From NCBI GenBank assembly GCA_018287875.1, contig JAGVVL010000022.1, positions 496,001-560,000 of the forward strand: DNA of 64,000 nucleotides. Direction: 5' to 3'. Below, one piece after another: positions 43,732 to 54,320 of this stretch (positions are counted from its first letter, which is position 1; each line of letters opens with the position of its first letter). A model generated the notes under the pieces. That model did not search any database, was not told the origin of the DNA, and was given only the letters and a program-made list of their open reading frames with translations. Origin of the DNA: Nigrospora sphaerica. Lineage: Eukaryota; Ascomycota; Sordariomycetes; Amphisphaeriales; Apiosporaceae. Both the position numbers and the translations under genes were made by a program.

Positions 43732-45121
43732 GGTGGTTCACCCAGTAGAGGCAAGAGTACCCTATCGTCGCCAGTGGATCGGGCGAGGGCGGGGTGACGC
43801 TCTCAATCAGGAAGCATGGGTCGCATAATCCGTATATGTCGCGTTCCAGTGTCTGAGACAGGGCTTCGATAGACTTGGAGAAAATCTGGCTATGGACGCC
43901 AGCTTGTTCTCTGGGAAAGAGAATTGTCGATTGTTCCTTGACCAAAAAGTCTTTGGCCGACTGGTGCACAAAGTAGATCTTGTCCTCACGGGTAGTAAGG
44001 AACGAGCCGCAAAGGTCGATGATCTCCTGTAGTGATTTAGGATCGTCCGCTTTGTCATAGGACTCTTCGATAAGCGTAGTGGATTCGATGAGTGAAAGTG
44101 GGCGATAGGTCGTTGCTAGGAGAGCAAGGACCTGCATGCAAAGCTCGGCGTCCTCCGATGCACGGATTTGTTGCATCATCCGTCGATAAAGAAAGTCGAG
44201 ACCTGATGGGAAAGACTTGACTTTCCGTAACGCATTCCCGCGACGAATCTTCTCGAGTTCTTGGCAGACTAAGGCGACCCAAAGGAACGTTCCGTCAGCG
44301 TTTGACGACAGGTGCTGATGTACTTCCTTGGCAGTATTGTCTCGGTAGCCCTTACGTTGTGCAAGTTGAGACACCTTGTGCGCAATGTAGATGCCCACAG
44401 CCGCTGTGATCGACTTCTCGTTGGCCTCTAGGGATAGCCTCTGCGCTACATTGCGTAGCCTTTCCTCAATCTGTGGCCGGCTGCAGCTTGAGACGAGCCA
44501 TTTAGCACGGGTTGATTGTGAGGTCTGGACGATCAGGTCGAGTAACCGATCCAGGCCCACCATACACTCGTCTAATGCATCAATGATGAGGCAAACGCCG
44601 CAGAGCCTGGGGTCGTGAAGTATATCCGTGAAGATTCTGCATAGCGTCTGCCAGGTATTTGTGTCCTCGGAAAGCTTTTCGCGCGAGCTCCCATCCTTCT
44701 TCTCCCAATGCGAAATGAGGGAGGTGTCTTGGTCGAGAAGCATCGAGATCAGGCCGCGCAGTACGGCTGTCGCAGTGTTGATGCGGTCATCGGTAGCTTG
44801 ACAGAAAAAGTAGGATAAAAGCTTTTCTTCGGCGTATATTGCTTCTAGGTGATCGACGATGCCGCAGAGGAGCATGGTCTTGCCCATTCCCGGATCGCCC
44901 TTGACCCAGAGCAGCTGCTGGTTCTCGTTGTTGCGCCACCGGAGGAAATCGGAATCTTGGAGTACCCAGATGCACGAGTCCACGAGCAGACCACCTTTGG
45001 TATTCTGGATACGTATCTTGTCGTCGCGAGGGTTGGTGATACGCAACTCAGTGATACACCGCTTGCCAGTTTCGCTGCCTGTGGCTCTGCCTAGAAATAC
45101 AGATATTAACAACAAAAGCAT
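43732..45121 (-). pseudogene. NACHT ATPase exon, 3' end cut by the LINE
   Basis: The NACHT domain has Walker A GDPGMGKTM and Walker B CLIIDALDEC, preceded by the linker RITNPRDDKIRIQNTKGGLL common in HET-NACHT-WD40 proteins. The winged-helix region after it contains PLSLIESTTLI and FVHQSAKDFL. The frame continues a few codons into the LINE tail (NNNNN, from the ATT repeat) before stopping at 43691. The apparent Met at 45121 lies inside the upstream intron and is not a real start. Confidence 0.9.
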
Positions 45122-45177
45122 GGTAATGGATAGCTCGCATGCTATTAGACTTGTAAAACGGAGTCAGGGAGTGCGCA

Positions 45178-45870
45178 CTAATCTCTTGCCACAATCTGTT
45201 GAACGCTTTCCGCCCCCTCGCCGTAGATCAACGGCAGGTGAACGTCGAAAACCCCGAGCAGAGAATACGCCAAATCCTCGGCACGTTTGGTTTGGCGGTT
45301 CTTTTGCCAGGAAAATCGGTCGCTGATGCTAAAGTCGGATAGCGGCTTTCTGCGGAGGGCATCGATAGGAATCCCCGTGATTTCGTGGAGTAGCGTCTCG
45401 AGTGATGCTTTGTCGCCGAGTTTCTGACCTTCCTTCGAGAAGAAAGTTACTGACTTTGGCGCGATTAGTTCCTGGAGCGTCCATCCACGGGCAAACCATT
45501 GGCTCCTTTTGAAATCTAGTTTCCACGATGAGCGAGGCGTTCCTTCGTCTCCCGTAGCGTTCTTCAAAACGTCGGATAGGTAGACAGAACATGCTTTAGC
45601 GTTCTGGTACCAGTGAAACATAGAGTTGATTGCCTCGGAAAGCTCCCAATGGTTAGACTTATTAATGCAGCATGTGTCAATCCAGAAGTGCTGCATGCCA
45701 TCCTCGGCAGCCTGCTGGCCGCAGAACGTGAGCTTTCTGTACCCCTCCTTACGCTGGCCTGTATCTTCTTGGATGTCCTGGAAAGTGACCTCTTGCTCAT
45801 CGGCTCCCCATGTGTCGGATAGAATGGCGTATGGCGGAATCTCGTCGATACGGTCCTCCGTCAGGTTCAA
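45178..45870 (-). pseudogene. HET domain exon
   Basis: The 230-codon frame carries the HET signature blocks: YAILSDTWG (normally SHTWG), FWIDTCCINKSN, SMFHWYQNAKACSVYLSDV, SQWFARGWTLQELIAP, and near the end RAEDLAYSLLGVFDV and PLIYGEG. In the fungal family this domain executes the cell-death reaction. The natural start is probably the ATG at 45900-45902 (MRLLRLQSSGA), which runs into a stop after 12 codons because one T appears to be missing near 45870. Confidence 0.9.
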
Positions 45871-45902
45871 GCCCCACTGCTCTGAAGTCGTAAGAGGCGC
45901 AT

Positions 45903-46920
45903 GGTGTTTTGCTGTGATTGTGTGAAAGGGGAAGCGAACGAGGACGAGGTTGGCTGTGCGAAAACATCAGGCTATCCACTGCGCAAGATCTTTTGGGAGG
46001 CACAGAGCTGCGTCGTGGGCATTATCACGCCGATTGGGTGCTGCGCATGCATGGTAAACAAGCCTTGGGCAGCTGGCTGGCCTCCCCGCGCGCTACGGAA
46101 CTACAACCATCCCTATGTGGTGTGCAACCTGAGAAACAAACATGCGGTACTATTCGGCGAAATTAGGCAGGTGGAAAAACAGATCTGAATGGAGTTGCGG
46201 ATGTATTGCAAGGCTGACGTCGAGTCGAGAATCAGGTGTTGCGAGCGCCGTCTCCCCTGCGCGTCGATGCGACCGCCCTTCTCCGTTCCTGCTTCTTCTG
46301 CCGACCAGTAAACAAGCACACTGCATCTTTGCCGACCCTGCTGTGTTCATTCGTCTTATTCCCTATAGCACTACAGCGAGCGATCCCAATGACGGAGCCC
46401 AAGTGGTGGACGCCGGCCTGGGCAATAGCGGCCTCGGGGTAGCAGCGCCGTGGCATCATGGCGTACGGGCCGGGTGGCAAGATACCAACAGCGGCCCGGC
46501 CCTCAGCCTCTCCAACTTGGCTCTCGATATCCGATTCTACCCGGCCCAAAAGACAGGATTTCTCAAACTGCAGACGCGGCTCGACCTGTATCGCTGCAAG
46601 CACTATCATCACTGCCTCCATCCCCTCCCCCGACGAGAGGAGATTCCTTTGCCGGTCGACCGTTTAGTGAGCGACATGTTGGATATGGAAGAGTGGAGAG
46701 ATAGCCACGAATATGAAGAAGGCAATATCAAGTCTACCGTGCTACAGATACTCGAAGAGGAGATAGATCACGTAGGTGACCATGTGGTCGAGGGGGTTAG
46801 ACGCCAACCCCACGGTGGCATCTCGAGCCAATGCGATGTTGCCGTATACTCGGGCTTTCTCTTCCTCCACGTCGCCCGCGAGAAAACGGGCTATGTATGA
46901 CGTGCGACCCCCGTCCCAAC
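45903..46920. other. Stretch upstream of the STAND gene, no firm gene
   Basis: A plus-strand frame of 252 codons (46142-46900) is open but has no recognisable domain and mixes low-complexity pieces. I do not call it. It ends 20 bp from the convergent chromodomain gene. Confidence 0.35.
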
Positions 46921-47755
46921 TCATGTTCTCCGCCCACTCGCTCTTGGTCGTCCACGCTTTGCGAGATGCTTGCTTCGCCCACCTGTGCTTTCCCAGTATG
47001 CATGAAGCAGGTCCGGGCAAATGCTCTTCAACTTGGATTCCGCCTCCATGGTCGTATTCGCCTCGGTGGCAGGATACCCCACCCACTGCACTTCAAGTAT
47101 GAACCCTTTCTTGTGCTTCTCATGTCTCAAGATCTGGAAGACATGGTAAGACTCTGGAGGTGGAGAGTCTCCGGTTCGGAAGAGAGCTTGGGTTCTTCCG
47201 CCTTGCATTCCCCAGTACTCGTACACTGTGTCTGCGGCTCCATTCTGGATTTCCTCTTCGGGTTCGAAAGTGGCTTTTTCTGATTCATTGGCCCATTTGA
47301 CAAGCAACTCGATTCTACCGTCTGAAAGTCGACGGTGTCTTAGGAGTTTCTCCACCTCTTGCTCGACTTCCATGGTATCAATTCTTTCGACTCGTTTCAG
47401 GGGGTCGTTGGCTGGGCCATATTCGTCGACGTTCAAAGGCGTCAGGCCCTTCGCAGTGGATCTAGGAGCGGATTCCCCGTTCCGAGGAAGCTCTGGCCAT
47501 AGGAGTTCTGGGTATAGAAATCTAATCAGATGTACTACAATGTTTTCAAGTTGGAGGACAAGACTGACCAGAGTCACCCATATTGGCCAGTGGGACCACT
47601 TGTCTTCGCTTATTTTCGGCCGCATCGTCGTTGACCCGGGATCGAGTTCGACGCGCCGCTGATGCAAATGCCCCATTGTCGTTCTGGCCGGATTGTCTGC
47701 GCTTTCTTTGGCCGTGCTGGGCTACAGTGCAAAGCCAATTAATATACATTTCCAA
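46921..47755 (-). CDS. Protein with two chromodomains
   Basis: I propose exons 47755-47578 and 46921-47507 with a 70-bp GT-AG intron (47577-47508, phase 1), giving 254 residues. The first exon is basic (GQRKRRQSGQND, RRTRSRVNDDAAENKRRQ). The second has one chromodomain (EVEKLLRHRRLSDGRIELLV, KWANE...ATFEPEEE) and a second, more diverged one (YHVFQILRHEKHKKGF, EVQWVGY). Chromodomains bind methylated histone tails, so a heterochromatin role is plausible. Alternatively it is a domesticated or orphaned transposon protein, since small chromodomain proteins are common in such regions. The start is uncertain: the first ATG follows directly after a 20-base T run read on this strand. Confidence 0.7.
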
Positions 47756-47773
47756 AAAAAAAAAAAAAAAAAA
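47754..47773 (+). repeat. A20 homopolymer
   Basis: Twenty consecutive A on the plus strand lie immediately upstream of the chromodomain gene start. It could be the tail of a retrotransposed copy on the plus strand or a plain homopolymer. Confidence 0.6.
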
Positions 47774-48179
47774 GGATATCCTAACTAACTCGTATTATTC
47801 GTCGGCGAATGTCGCGACTGGACGCGTCGTGCTGATAGAAGGGCATTGTCAGTCTCCCACCGTTAGTCGGGTTCGGGGCTTGAACACTCGGAGCCGGTCG
47901 TTTACCTACCGTTACCTCCAGGCTCATCAAATGCGCCTTCATTGCGCTTGACGCTGGTTTCCATCATGAGTCTCCAAGCAGCGAAATGGCCCATGTGGGC
48001 GGAAGAAACGGACAAGAAGAAGAAACGCCGTAATGTGATGCTGCAAAGTGGCAGCCGGGGCAGAGGGAACAGGTGGTGCGAACCGAAGCGCCCAAAACTA
48101 ACGCAGGGTCATTAGGAAGCACCCTGGGACCGTCACCGCCCCACGGACTGCACTCTACTGTAGGCGCCAGAGTGGACGG

Positions 48180-49350
48180 CGGCCAAGATGGACCGATCCA
48201 CATCCACCCAGCGCGCGACGCGTCGCCTCCAGCCCTCCTGCGCAACCTCCATCACGGCACCGTCGTCCAGACAATACCAACGTCCCATTGGCCCCTAAGT
48301 CCGACGCGGCGCACCCATTGTCAGCATGGGCGCCGCAACGAGCATCGTGTCGACTATCACACCTCTTGACAGCCATCCCCTGCCAACCCGCGTGCGACCA
48401 TGACCCACAGCAAGGGCCAGAAGGACAAGATTCGGAAGAGCGACCTGTCTCTCCAGAACAAGGCGATCAAGCTGGGCCAGCGCTGTGACGTCGTCAGCGC
48501 GCTCGCGTACTGGAACCCGACGCATCGGAGGATGGAGACGATGATGCATCTCCCGCGCAGCCAGACATTGCCCGATGTGAACAGGCTGGTTTGTGTTCTT
48601 CCCGACAGCCTCCTCATCGGCCGGTGGCTGACAGCAGTAGCTATGCCGGTGAGCAACTGACAACGCTCTTTCTCAAGCAGGCGCTCGCGTGACGCGATCA
48701 AGCGCCGCAGCCCAGGCAGTCGAGCCTGACTATGCGCCGGTTGCCGACCATGCGCCGGTCGCCGAACATGAGTCGACTGCGGACCATACCTTGAATGCCG
48801 ACCACGAGCCCATGGCCGACCCCAACGCGAACGCTGATCCCAACGTCGATGCTGAGCACGAAACCGACCCCGACTACAACCAAGGTACGGCAGCTGCCTC
48901 AGGCCCCGTGTCGGCCTACGACAATTTTCCCGACGATGAGGGCGTCGCCGTGGGTGCCGACAGGCTTCGAAGCAGGCCGCCGAGACTCGTGCAGCAGAGG
49001 CTCGTGCAGCAAAGGCTTATGCAACAAGAACAGAGAGGTAGGCACTGACAGGAGTGATCTTGGGCCGTCCAAGCATGCGTTGCTGACCATCGTCTTGCAG
49101 AACCCCGACCGGCCGTCAGCTAGCCTTCTAGCACTGCGTCGAGCGATACGATAAACAATGCGATGCAATCGGTATCGGCAAGAGAGCATGCTCCTAATAG
49201 CACAAACAGGCCTTTACCGACGGGCTTCGGTAGAAAGCACTAGCGACAGCTGGGACGGCAGGCGGTATCGCTCGCGTCCCTCGAGCGGACGGGAGCGCAG
49301 CGCATAGCCGTGGGTGAATTTAGTCGCCCAAGACCACCGACTGCAGGGGC
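48180..49350 (+). repeat. Dispersed repeat unit, copy B
   Basis: This is colinear with 36955-37990 and less decayed. The right end (about 49215-49350) is an inverted copy of the 35056 and 35765 repeats. No matching left end was found, so the unit may be truncated. Confidence 0.65.
48400..49048 (+). pseudogene. Small gene of the repeat unit: basic domain plus acidic tail
   Basis: Frame 1 (48400-48660, 86 codons) begins MTHSKGQKDKIRKSDLSLQ and continues NKAIKLGQRCDVVSALAYW. The Lys/Arg-rich start followed by a KA...LG..CDV helix faintly recalls a MADS-box, but this is weak. Frame 2 (48689-49048) begins MTRSSAAAQAVEP and is a repetitive Asp/His/Pro-rich acidic tail ending in Gln/Arg repeats. 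Both frames also occur, in the same order, in copy A at 36955-37990, suggesting one two-part protein. No intron of normal length joins them in frame; a 32-bp GTGAGC...CAG candidate fails on phase. Function unknown. Confidence 0.35.
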
Positions 49351-49877
49351 AGGCCTACGGAGAGGGAGACGGGAATTGGCGTATAGACCTCTGCAGGCGA
49401 TTGCGAATAACCGGAGGCACCGGGTCAGGATGCAGCGAGACCAGGTGGCGAAGATTCTAAGCTTGTTGGACGAGTTGAGCGCAGGCTTGGGAAGCATCCA
49501 GTTTCGGTAGAGAGCCGTCTCCCGCCAAGGGTGTCATCACTATCTCACCTTCTCTTGGGATGCCGGTCCTTGCGCTGCCCAGGGACAATTCGTTGTTGTA
49601 GCGATTATTGTGTCTGTGGACTGTCACTGATGAATATATATCCACGACATGCCGCGAACTGTAAGCTTGTAGGCGGCTGGTCCCGCGCTGACGATAAGGC
49701 ACGAAGCCTGCATTCTCTTATTACATACTACCGCCGCGCCGTGAGCCAAATCATCCAGTTGTCCTGCCAAATCGCCATAGGGCCTTAATACAGTGTCTAA
49801 TCGGACACTCGCGTAGTCCTCAACTTCGACCGCAAAGCAAAGAAAACCGCAACCAGGTCTAATCCGGCTTTCTCCAC
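49351..49877. other. Intergenic stretch
   Basis: This is the 3' flank of the Est1-type gene. No other gene is seen. Confidence 0.4.
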
Positions 49878-52512
49878 CTATCCTCGTCCACCGTAAAACG
49901 GCACAGGGGACGGCATGTGCATACCCATATGCAGCTGGAAGTAGCCCAGGATGAGTAGGGAGATGATGATGAGAACAGCGCCAGTGATGCTGGTGGCTAT
50001 TCCCGTAGGCCAGCCGCGGTGTATCAAAAAGGGAGCTATTGCTGTGTATAGAAACCTACCTTGGGTCCATCTGCATCCCTGTATCAAAGCACCTTGCTTC
50101 TTCTCGTAGTTGATTCGCTTCAAGGGAAAAGAAGAAAAACATGTCAGCCAAATGGGAGCAGTGACAGATAGCCCGTCGGCCAAACCTACCCCATACGACC
50201 TAGCCATCTCCTTCCTGATCAGAGCCTTCTCGTTTTCTAGAGCCAACTGGGTTTTGGCAATGCCGGCGTGTTTACCAAGAAGCCTAGCCATCGCAGGCGT
50301 GGTGAGCGAACGCAGCGCTAGTGCGCGGAGGAAAGCCACGACCGTGGAGACGGCCCTGGGTACCAAGACCTGTTTCTTGACGGCCGACTCCACCTCGGCG
50401 AATCTCTTGGTCGCCGCATCGTACCTGAGGCATCGCCCGTTCAGGGCGGTAACGATACGATATGCGAGCCACAAGATACGCACAACACGTTCCTCGTGTG
50501 AATTCTTGTCCTCGAAGGCACGGTCTTCTAGGTCATCATTGGGGGTAACGAACCAGTGCTTAGGGAAGTACTCCTGGGGAAGCCAGACCAACGCGCGGAG
50601 CAACCAGTCCTCCGGAAGGGGCCGACCACGCAGGCGCGGAAGGTCAGGGGATGCCACCGCTTGGAAAAGGCCTTCAGCCTCCTTCCTGGTAGCCGCACAA
50701 AGGGAGGCGAGTTTGGCTTTCTGAGAAGAGAGTTCAGCGTTCCGACGGTAGCATGTCGCTCAGGGTGTGGCCTACGGGACCCGTAGCCAAGGTGCGCACC
50801 GCTGTGGGCCATGAGGGATAGGGGAGGGGAGAGATGCATCGGACAAACACATACCTGCATGGCCAGCAAGCCATTGAGCCCTGAGGCAACAAGTCCCCAT
50901 GAAAAGGACTTCTGGTAAGATTGCATGGTGTCATCCTTGCCGCACGCAGCGAGCAGAAACGCCAACCGCACGTGGAAATACGGTAAGAACTCTGGTTGGA
51001 TGTTCGAGTCGTCCTGCGGCAGGAGCACGACCTTGTCGACGTCGTTAACCAAGTCGAGGGCCTTCTTGGCAGCGTCAAAAGATGGAGGCGGGTTTTTGTA
51101 TCGTTTCCTGGCTTACTGCCACCTGTGGGCTTTTTCTTGGGCACCCTCGGCTGCCGAGACGCTGCGATTGCGTCCGTCTTGGGGGCCTCCTCAACGGGCG
51201 TCTTGGATGCACCCTCATTCAAAGCCACCTTGGCGGCATTCCCGTTGGATTTTGTGGCAGACGCTGCCTCCGGAACCAGAGAGTTCATGATCGCGTGGGT
51301 GTGTTGCTCTCCGTTGGGTTCCGTTGTACCATATTGGATGATGGAGCAGCAGAGTATCAAGGCCACTGCTTCCCCCCTCGTGGTTAGCAGAGGAATCGCC
51401 TTCATTGTCATCTCTTGGTACTTGCCGTTGCTGCCAAATTCATGCCACCACATGCCTGCTTTGCCCCCATGCTCGAGCAAACCAAGAAACCTCGCTTTCT
51501 CTAGTTCGTACCGGCATTCCGCTGTCATCGACTCGGGGCCAGGATCAAGCCAAAACTCTCTCTCCTCTTTCTCGGTGCAACTCTGGTAGTAGAGGATCCC
51601 GAGGGTCTTCATGAAGGCTTGATCCAGATCAGGGACTTTGGGATTTTCGCCTGCGAGGATTGGATCGATTAGGGTGAGGATGCTTTCGGCTGTGCCTGTA
51701 AACGGGACCGGGACACATTGACTTTTAGCGTAGTAGAGGAGTTGCCGGACGGCATAGGGTTGCGCGAGGATAGCGAGATGATGATAAAGCCTCCCAGTCC
51801 TTGGTTCCATATCGATCACCTTCTCGTACCAGGAGCGAGAGGTCTCTCTCCAGCTCTCCCCCAAATGGTTGTCGCCCTCCTCGATGGCCATCCTATTTCA
51901 AGTAAGTTAGAGACAGATAAGGAGAAGGAAATGGGTAGGGGGTCAAACACACCGGTACCGACTCAGATTCCCAAGACATTCGGCCCACGTAGCCTCCCCC
52001 TTGCCGCCATCCCGACTGGCATATACCCATAGATCGACAACTAAAGGGTAGACGGTGTGCAGGAAGGTTGCCATGTGCTCTAAGGTCCCAGGAAGGCCTC
52101 GGCGCATTACCTCGAGGTGGCTCTGTAGACCGTGAAGCCATAGTCTTGCCGGTAGCTTGTATTTCTCAACCAGTCTCTTGAGTGCCACCGAGCCTTGAGG
52201 GTGCTGGGAAGCCAGGATGAAGTCAAAGTGCTCATAAACTAGAGTCATGTGGAGCTTATTCAACGCAGTCAACTGCTCCTTCGTGTATGTCGACTCGGAG
52301 GCAACGCCCTTGCCGTCGACTTCAATGCACTTGTCCTCAACCATTTTTAGGCCGCCGTAGATGCCTCTGACTTCAGCCTTGAGATGGTCTATGGTGATAG
52401 GTTCTGTTTTCGGGGCCTTGATAAGCTCGAAATCCTCCATGTATTCAACCTGGCGAAGCCCGTGTCGGAGTGTGAGTTCTGCCATGGCTGCATTTGCGGT
52501 CGGTTGCACCAT
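49878..52512 (-). pseudogene. Est1-type DNA/RNA-binding protein with C-terminal membrane segment (one frameshift)
   Basis: Exons on the minus strand are 52512-51953, 51892-50855, 50720-50190 and 50117-49878. The introns are 51893-51952 (60 bp), 50721-50854 (134 bp) and 50118-50189 (72 bp; a multiple of three, so the frame reads through it). Family blocks are WAECLGNLSRYRMAIEEGD, WYEKVIDMEPRTGRLYHHLA and ILAQPYAVRQLLYYAKS, then PLPEDWLLRALVWLPQEYF and ERVVRILWLAYRI, as in the fungal Est1/SMG-like group. Unlike telomerase subunits, it ends with a hydrophobic helix (AVLIIISLLILGYFQL). The second exon loses frame at an A5 run near 51096-51100; one more A would restore NPPPSFDAAKKALDLVND. The gene is otherwise clean, so assembly error is plausible. 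First in-frame ATG 52512; an upstream 5'-UTR intron is possible. Confidence 0.78.
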
Positions 52513-53500
52513 CCTTTCTGCACCGGCTGCTGTGAGGGAGCTGCGTCGGCCATCATGGGAGAGGTTGAGATTTTCGTCGTCTAAAGAGCCACGACAAGCG
52601 CTGTACTGTGCTGCAGAAGATGACGTCGGGCTGGAGCTCGCGCTATGGAAGGCTAAATGTTAGAAGGTAGATCGAACTGTTGGGCAAGAAGATGATGGTC
52701 CACATGAGGTGACAAAACATGTATCAATGAAGCTTACTGGAGCGTGCGATGATGGTTTTCTTGTCTTTGTTATTGGCCTAGGTCCTGGGCGCGCGAACCA
52801 TTTAGAGCCGCAATACAGGGAGCAACGAGGCTACCAGCAATAAAGCAACCCACGACGAGGCAACCGGGCGCAAGCGGCTACCGTACCTTAGCACCACACA
52901 TATTCCGGCCTAGCGCCAGAGGGCAAATAGTACTAGCTGAGCTATAGATCGTTTTTCTTCTGTTTCCTTTTTCTTTACCCCTTTTTGGTTTTTATATGGC
53001 ATTCACATATACGCTGCTGTTTCTCAATATTGTGTTTCAAGAAAATGTTCATTTCAGGGACACGTTCTCTGAGGAGCAGCCGCGCCAAACGGGCAGCCAG
53101 GACCATAAGGCAGCTATAGGGCAACTAGGCTAATGGATCCGGAACAGGCTACCGAACGCTGCGCAAGCTGAGCAGAAGCGAACTGGGACCTCCATAAACA
53201 CAGAAGCATCTTTCTTCTTCCAAACCATTAAATTCACATGTAAAGTGTCGATGCGACCATCGACTGAGCACCGCCGAGCTTGAGCAAAACGTTGACTCAC
53301 CCACCTCATATGGTGCGGCATGTAGCTGAACTTCATCCCACCACCAGCAAAAGCAACAGGGTATCGCTTCTGACGTATGATATGATCAAAAAACTGCTTT
53401 GGGTGGTACTCATGTACCTTTTTTTTTTTTTTTGGCTGTGTTGGATAGCAGTGGATCAACACAACTCCAACACCTCTGGTGATAACGGTTCCCTCACCAT
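52513..53500. other. Intergenic stretch with a T16 run
   Basis: A T homopolymer lies at 53419-53434. No gene is supported; a 159-codon minus-strand frame here includes the nearby minisatellite and is rejected. Confidence 0.5.
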
Positions 53501-53510
53501 CAGAGCCCTG

Positions 53511-53580
53511 CTTCGCCCTGCTTCGCCCTGCTTCGCCCTGCTTCGCCCTGCTTCGCCCCGCCTCGCCCCCCCTCGCCCCC
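53511..53580 (+). repeat. 10-bp minisatellite (CTTCGCCCTG)n
   Basis: Seven consecutive 10-bp units are present: four exact copies followed by three drifting towards C-richer variants. Confidence 0.9.
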
Positions 53581-54230
53581 CGGTGGCTTGGATGCTCGTG
53601 CAACCTCAAAATGTCCTCGCGTCGACATCACGTCATAGAGGGGCCGGCGGGGTGATTGAGATGCCGAAGGCCAGAAACAGTATCGTCCCCTTGTTGTACC
53701 ATTTGCCCAACATGTGCGTCCTATTCGTCGAGGCTGTATAGGTAACCCCAGAAACCGAAGTGCCGAGGTGGGTGGCGTCACTTTTTTCAACATTTTTAAT
53801 CTGTTACACTATGAATTCCACGGTATATCACGGGTCATATGCTCCGGGTAGCTACTGGTCATCATCGCCATCTCACAAAGATTCACACTGATCCGCATCT
53901 ACATTAGACGACTTACATTTCGTAGCATGCTATAGGTGCACATCTAGTAGCGTGTAGTCTGCACGGACACGAGGTTGTGAAGTGTAAAAACGCCAACCAG
54001 ACCCTGCGTGCCAGAGAGAGCGCCAGACTCGCCCCTGATTCATCCTTTCGTCCGCCCGACCTCGCCCGTCGGGCCCGGGCTGTCTTGCCTGTCCGCCTGT
54101 TAGGCTGTAGTTTTTGTGAGCCGGGCTCCAGGATGGAGAGGATGGAATCTGGACTCGGGGTTCCAATTTGTGGGCTGTGTGGACTCACCTGTCCCTCAAC
54201 AAGAAGGACCCCCAGTCGTTACGACCAATG

Positions 54231-54320
54231 ACACTTGGTCTCTTCCCGACACTTGGTCTTTTCCCGATACTTGGTCTCTTCCCGATACTTGGTCTCTTCC
54301 CGACACTTGGTCTCTTCCCG
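54231..54320 (+). repeat. 18-bp minisatellite, five units
   Basis: There are five head-to-tail copies of ACACTTGGTCTCTTCCCG with only C/T differences (ACAC or ATAC; CTCT or CTTT). Because 18 is a multiple of three, it gives repetitive open frames on both strands, which explains the frames found here. Confidence 0.92.

Larger units (their letters stand above)
39473..45902 (-). pseudogene. HET-NACHT-WD40 (STAND/NLR-like) gene split by a LINE
   Basis: The locus reads on the minus strand: a HET domain (45902-45178), an apparent intron (about 45177-45091), NACHT (to 43732), then a 2.36-kb antisense LINE, and then the rest of the linker and WD40 repeats (41340-39473). The reading frame across the LINE is exactly continuous once the insert and one 16-bp duplication are ignored (NHLVDSNK). 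Proteins of this architecture control heterokaryon incompatibility and act as fungal NLR-like sensors: WD40 repeats detect a partner, NACHT oligomerises, and HET triggers cell death. Further damage is a likely one-base loss at about 45870, just after the ATG at 45902, a frame change near 41150, and three one-base losses in one WD repeat. Even without the LINE, the assembled gene would be broken. Confidence 0.9.

Noticed and set aside
45091..45121. ATG at 45121 as the start of a separate NACHT gene
   Set aside because: It lies inside the apparent HET-NACHT intron; the hydrophobic MLLLLISVFLG is intronic, not a signal peptide.
46142..46900. 252-codon plus-strand frame
   Set aside because: It is open but lacks any recognisable domain, and no start context or homologous block supports it.
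48400..48660. Firm assignment as a MADS-box gene
   Set aside because: Only a short Lys/Arg-rich start and a KA..LG..CDV pattern support it; I keep it as a possibility in the feature entry.
53130..53609. 159-codon minus-strand frame
   Set aside because: Its N-terminal part is a translation of the 10-bp minisatellite and its KKKKK comes from the T16 run; no domain.
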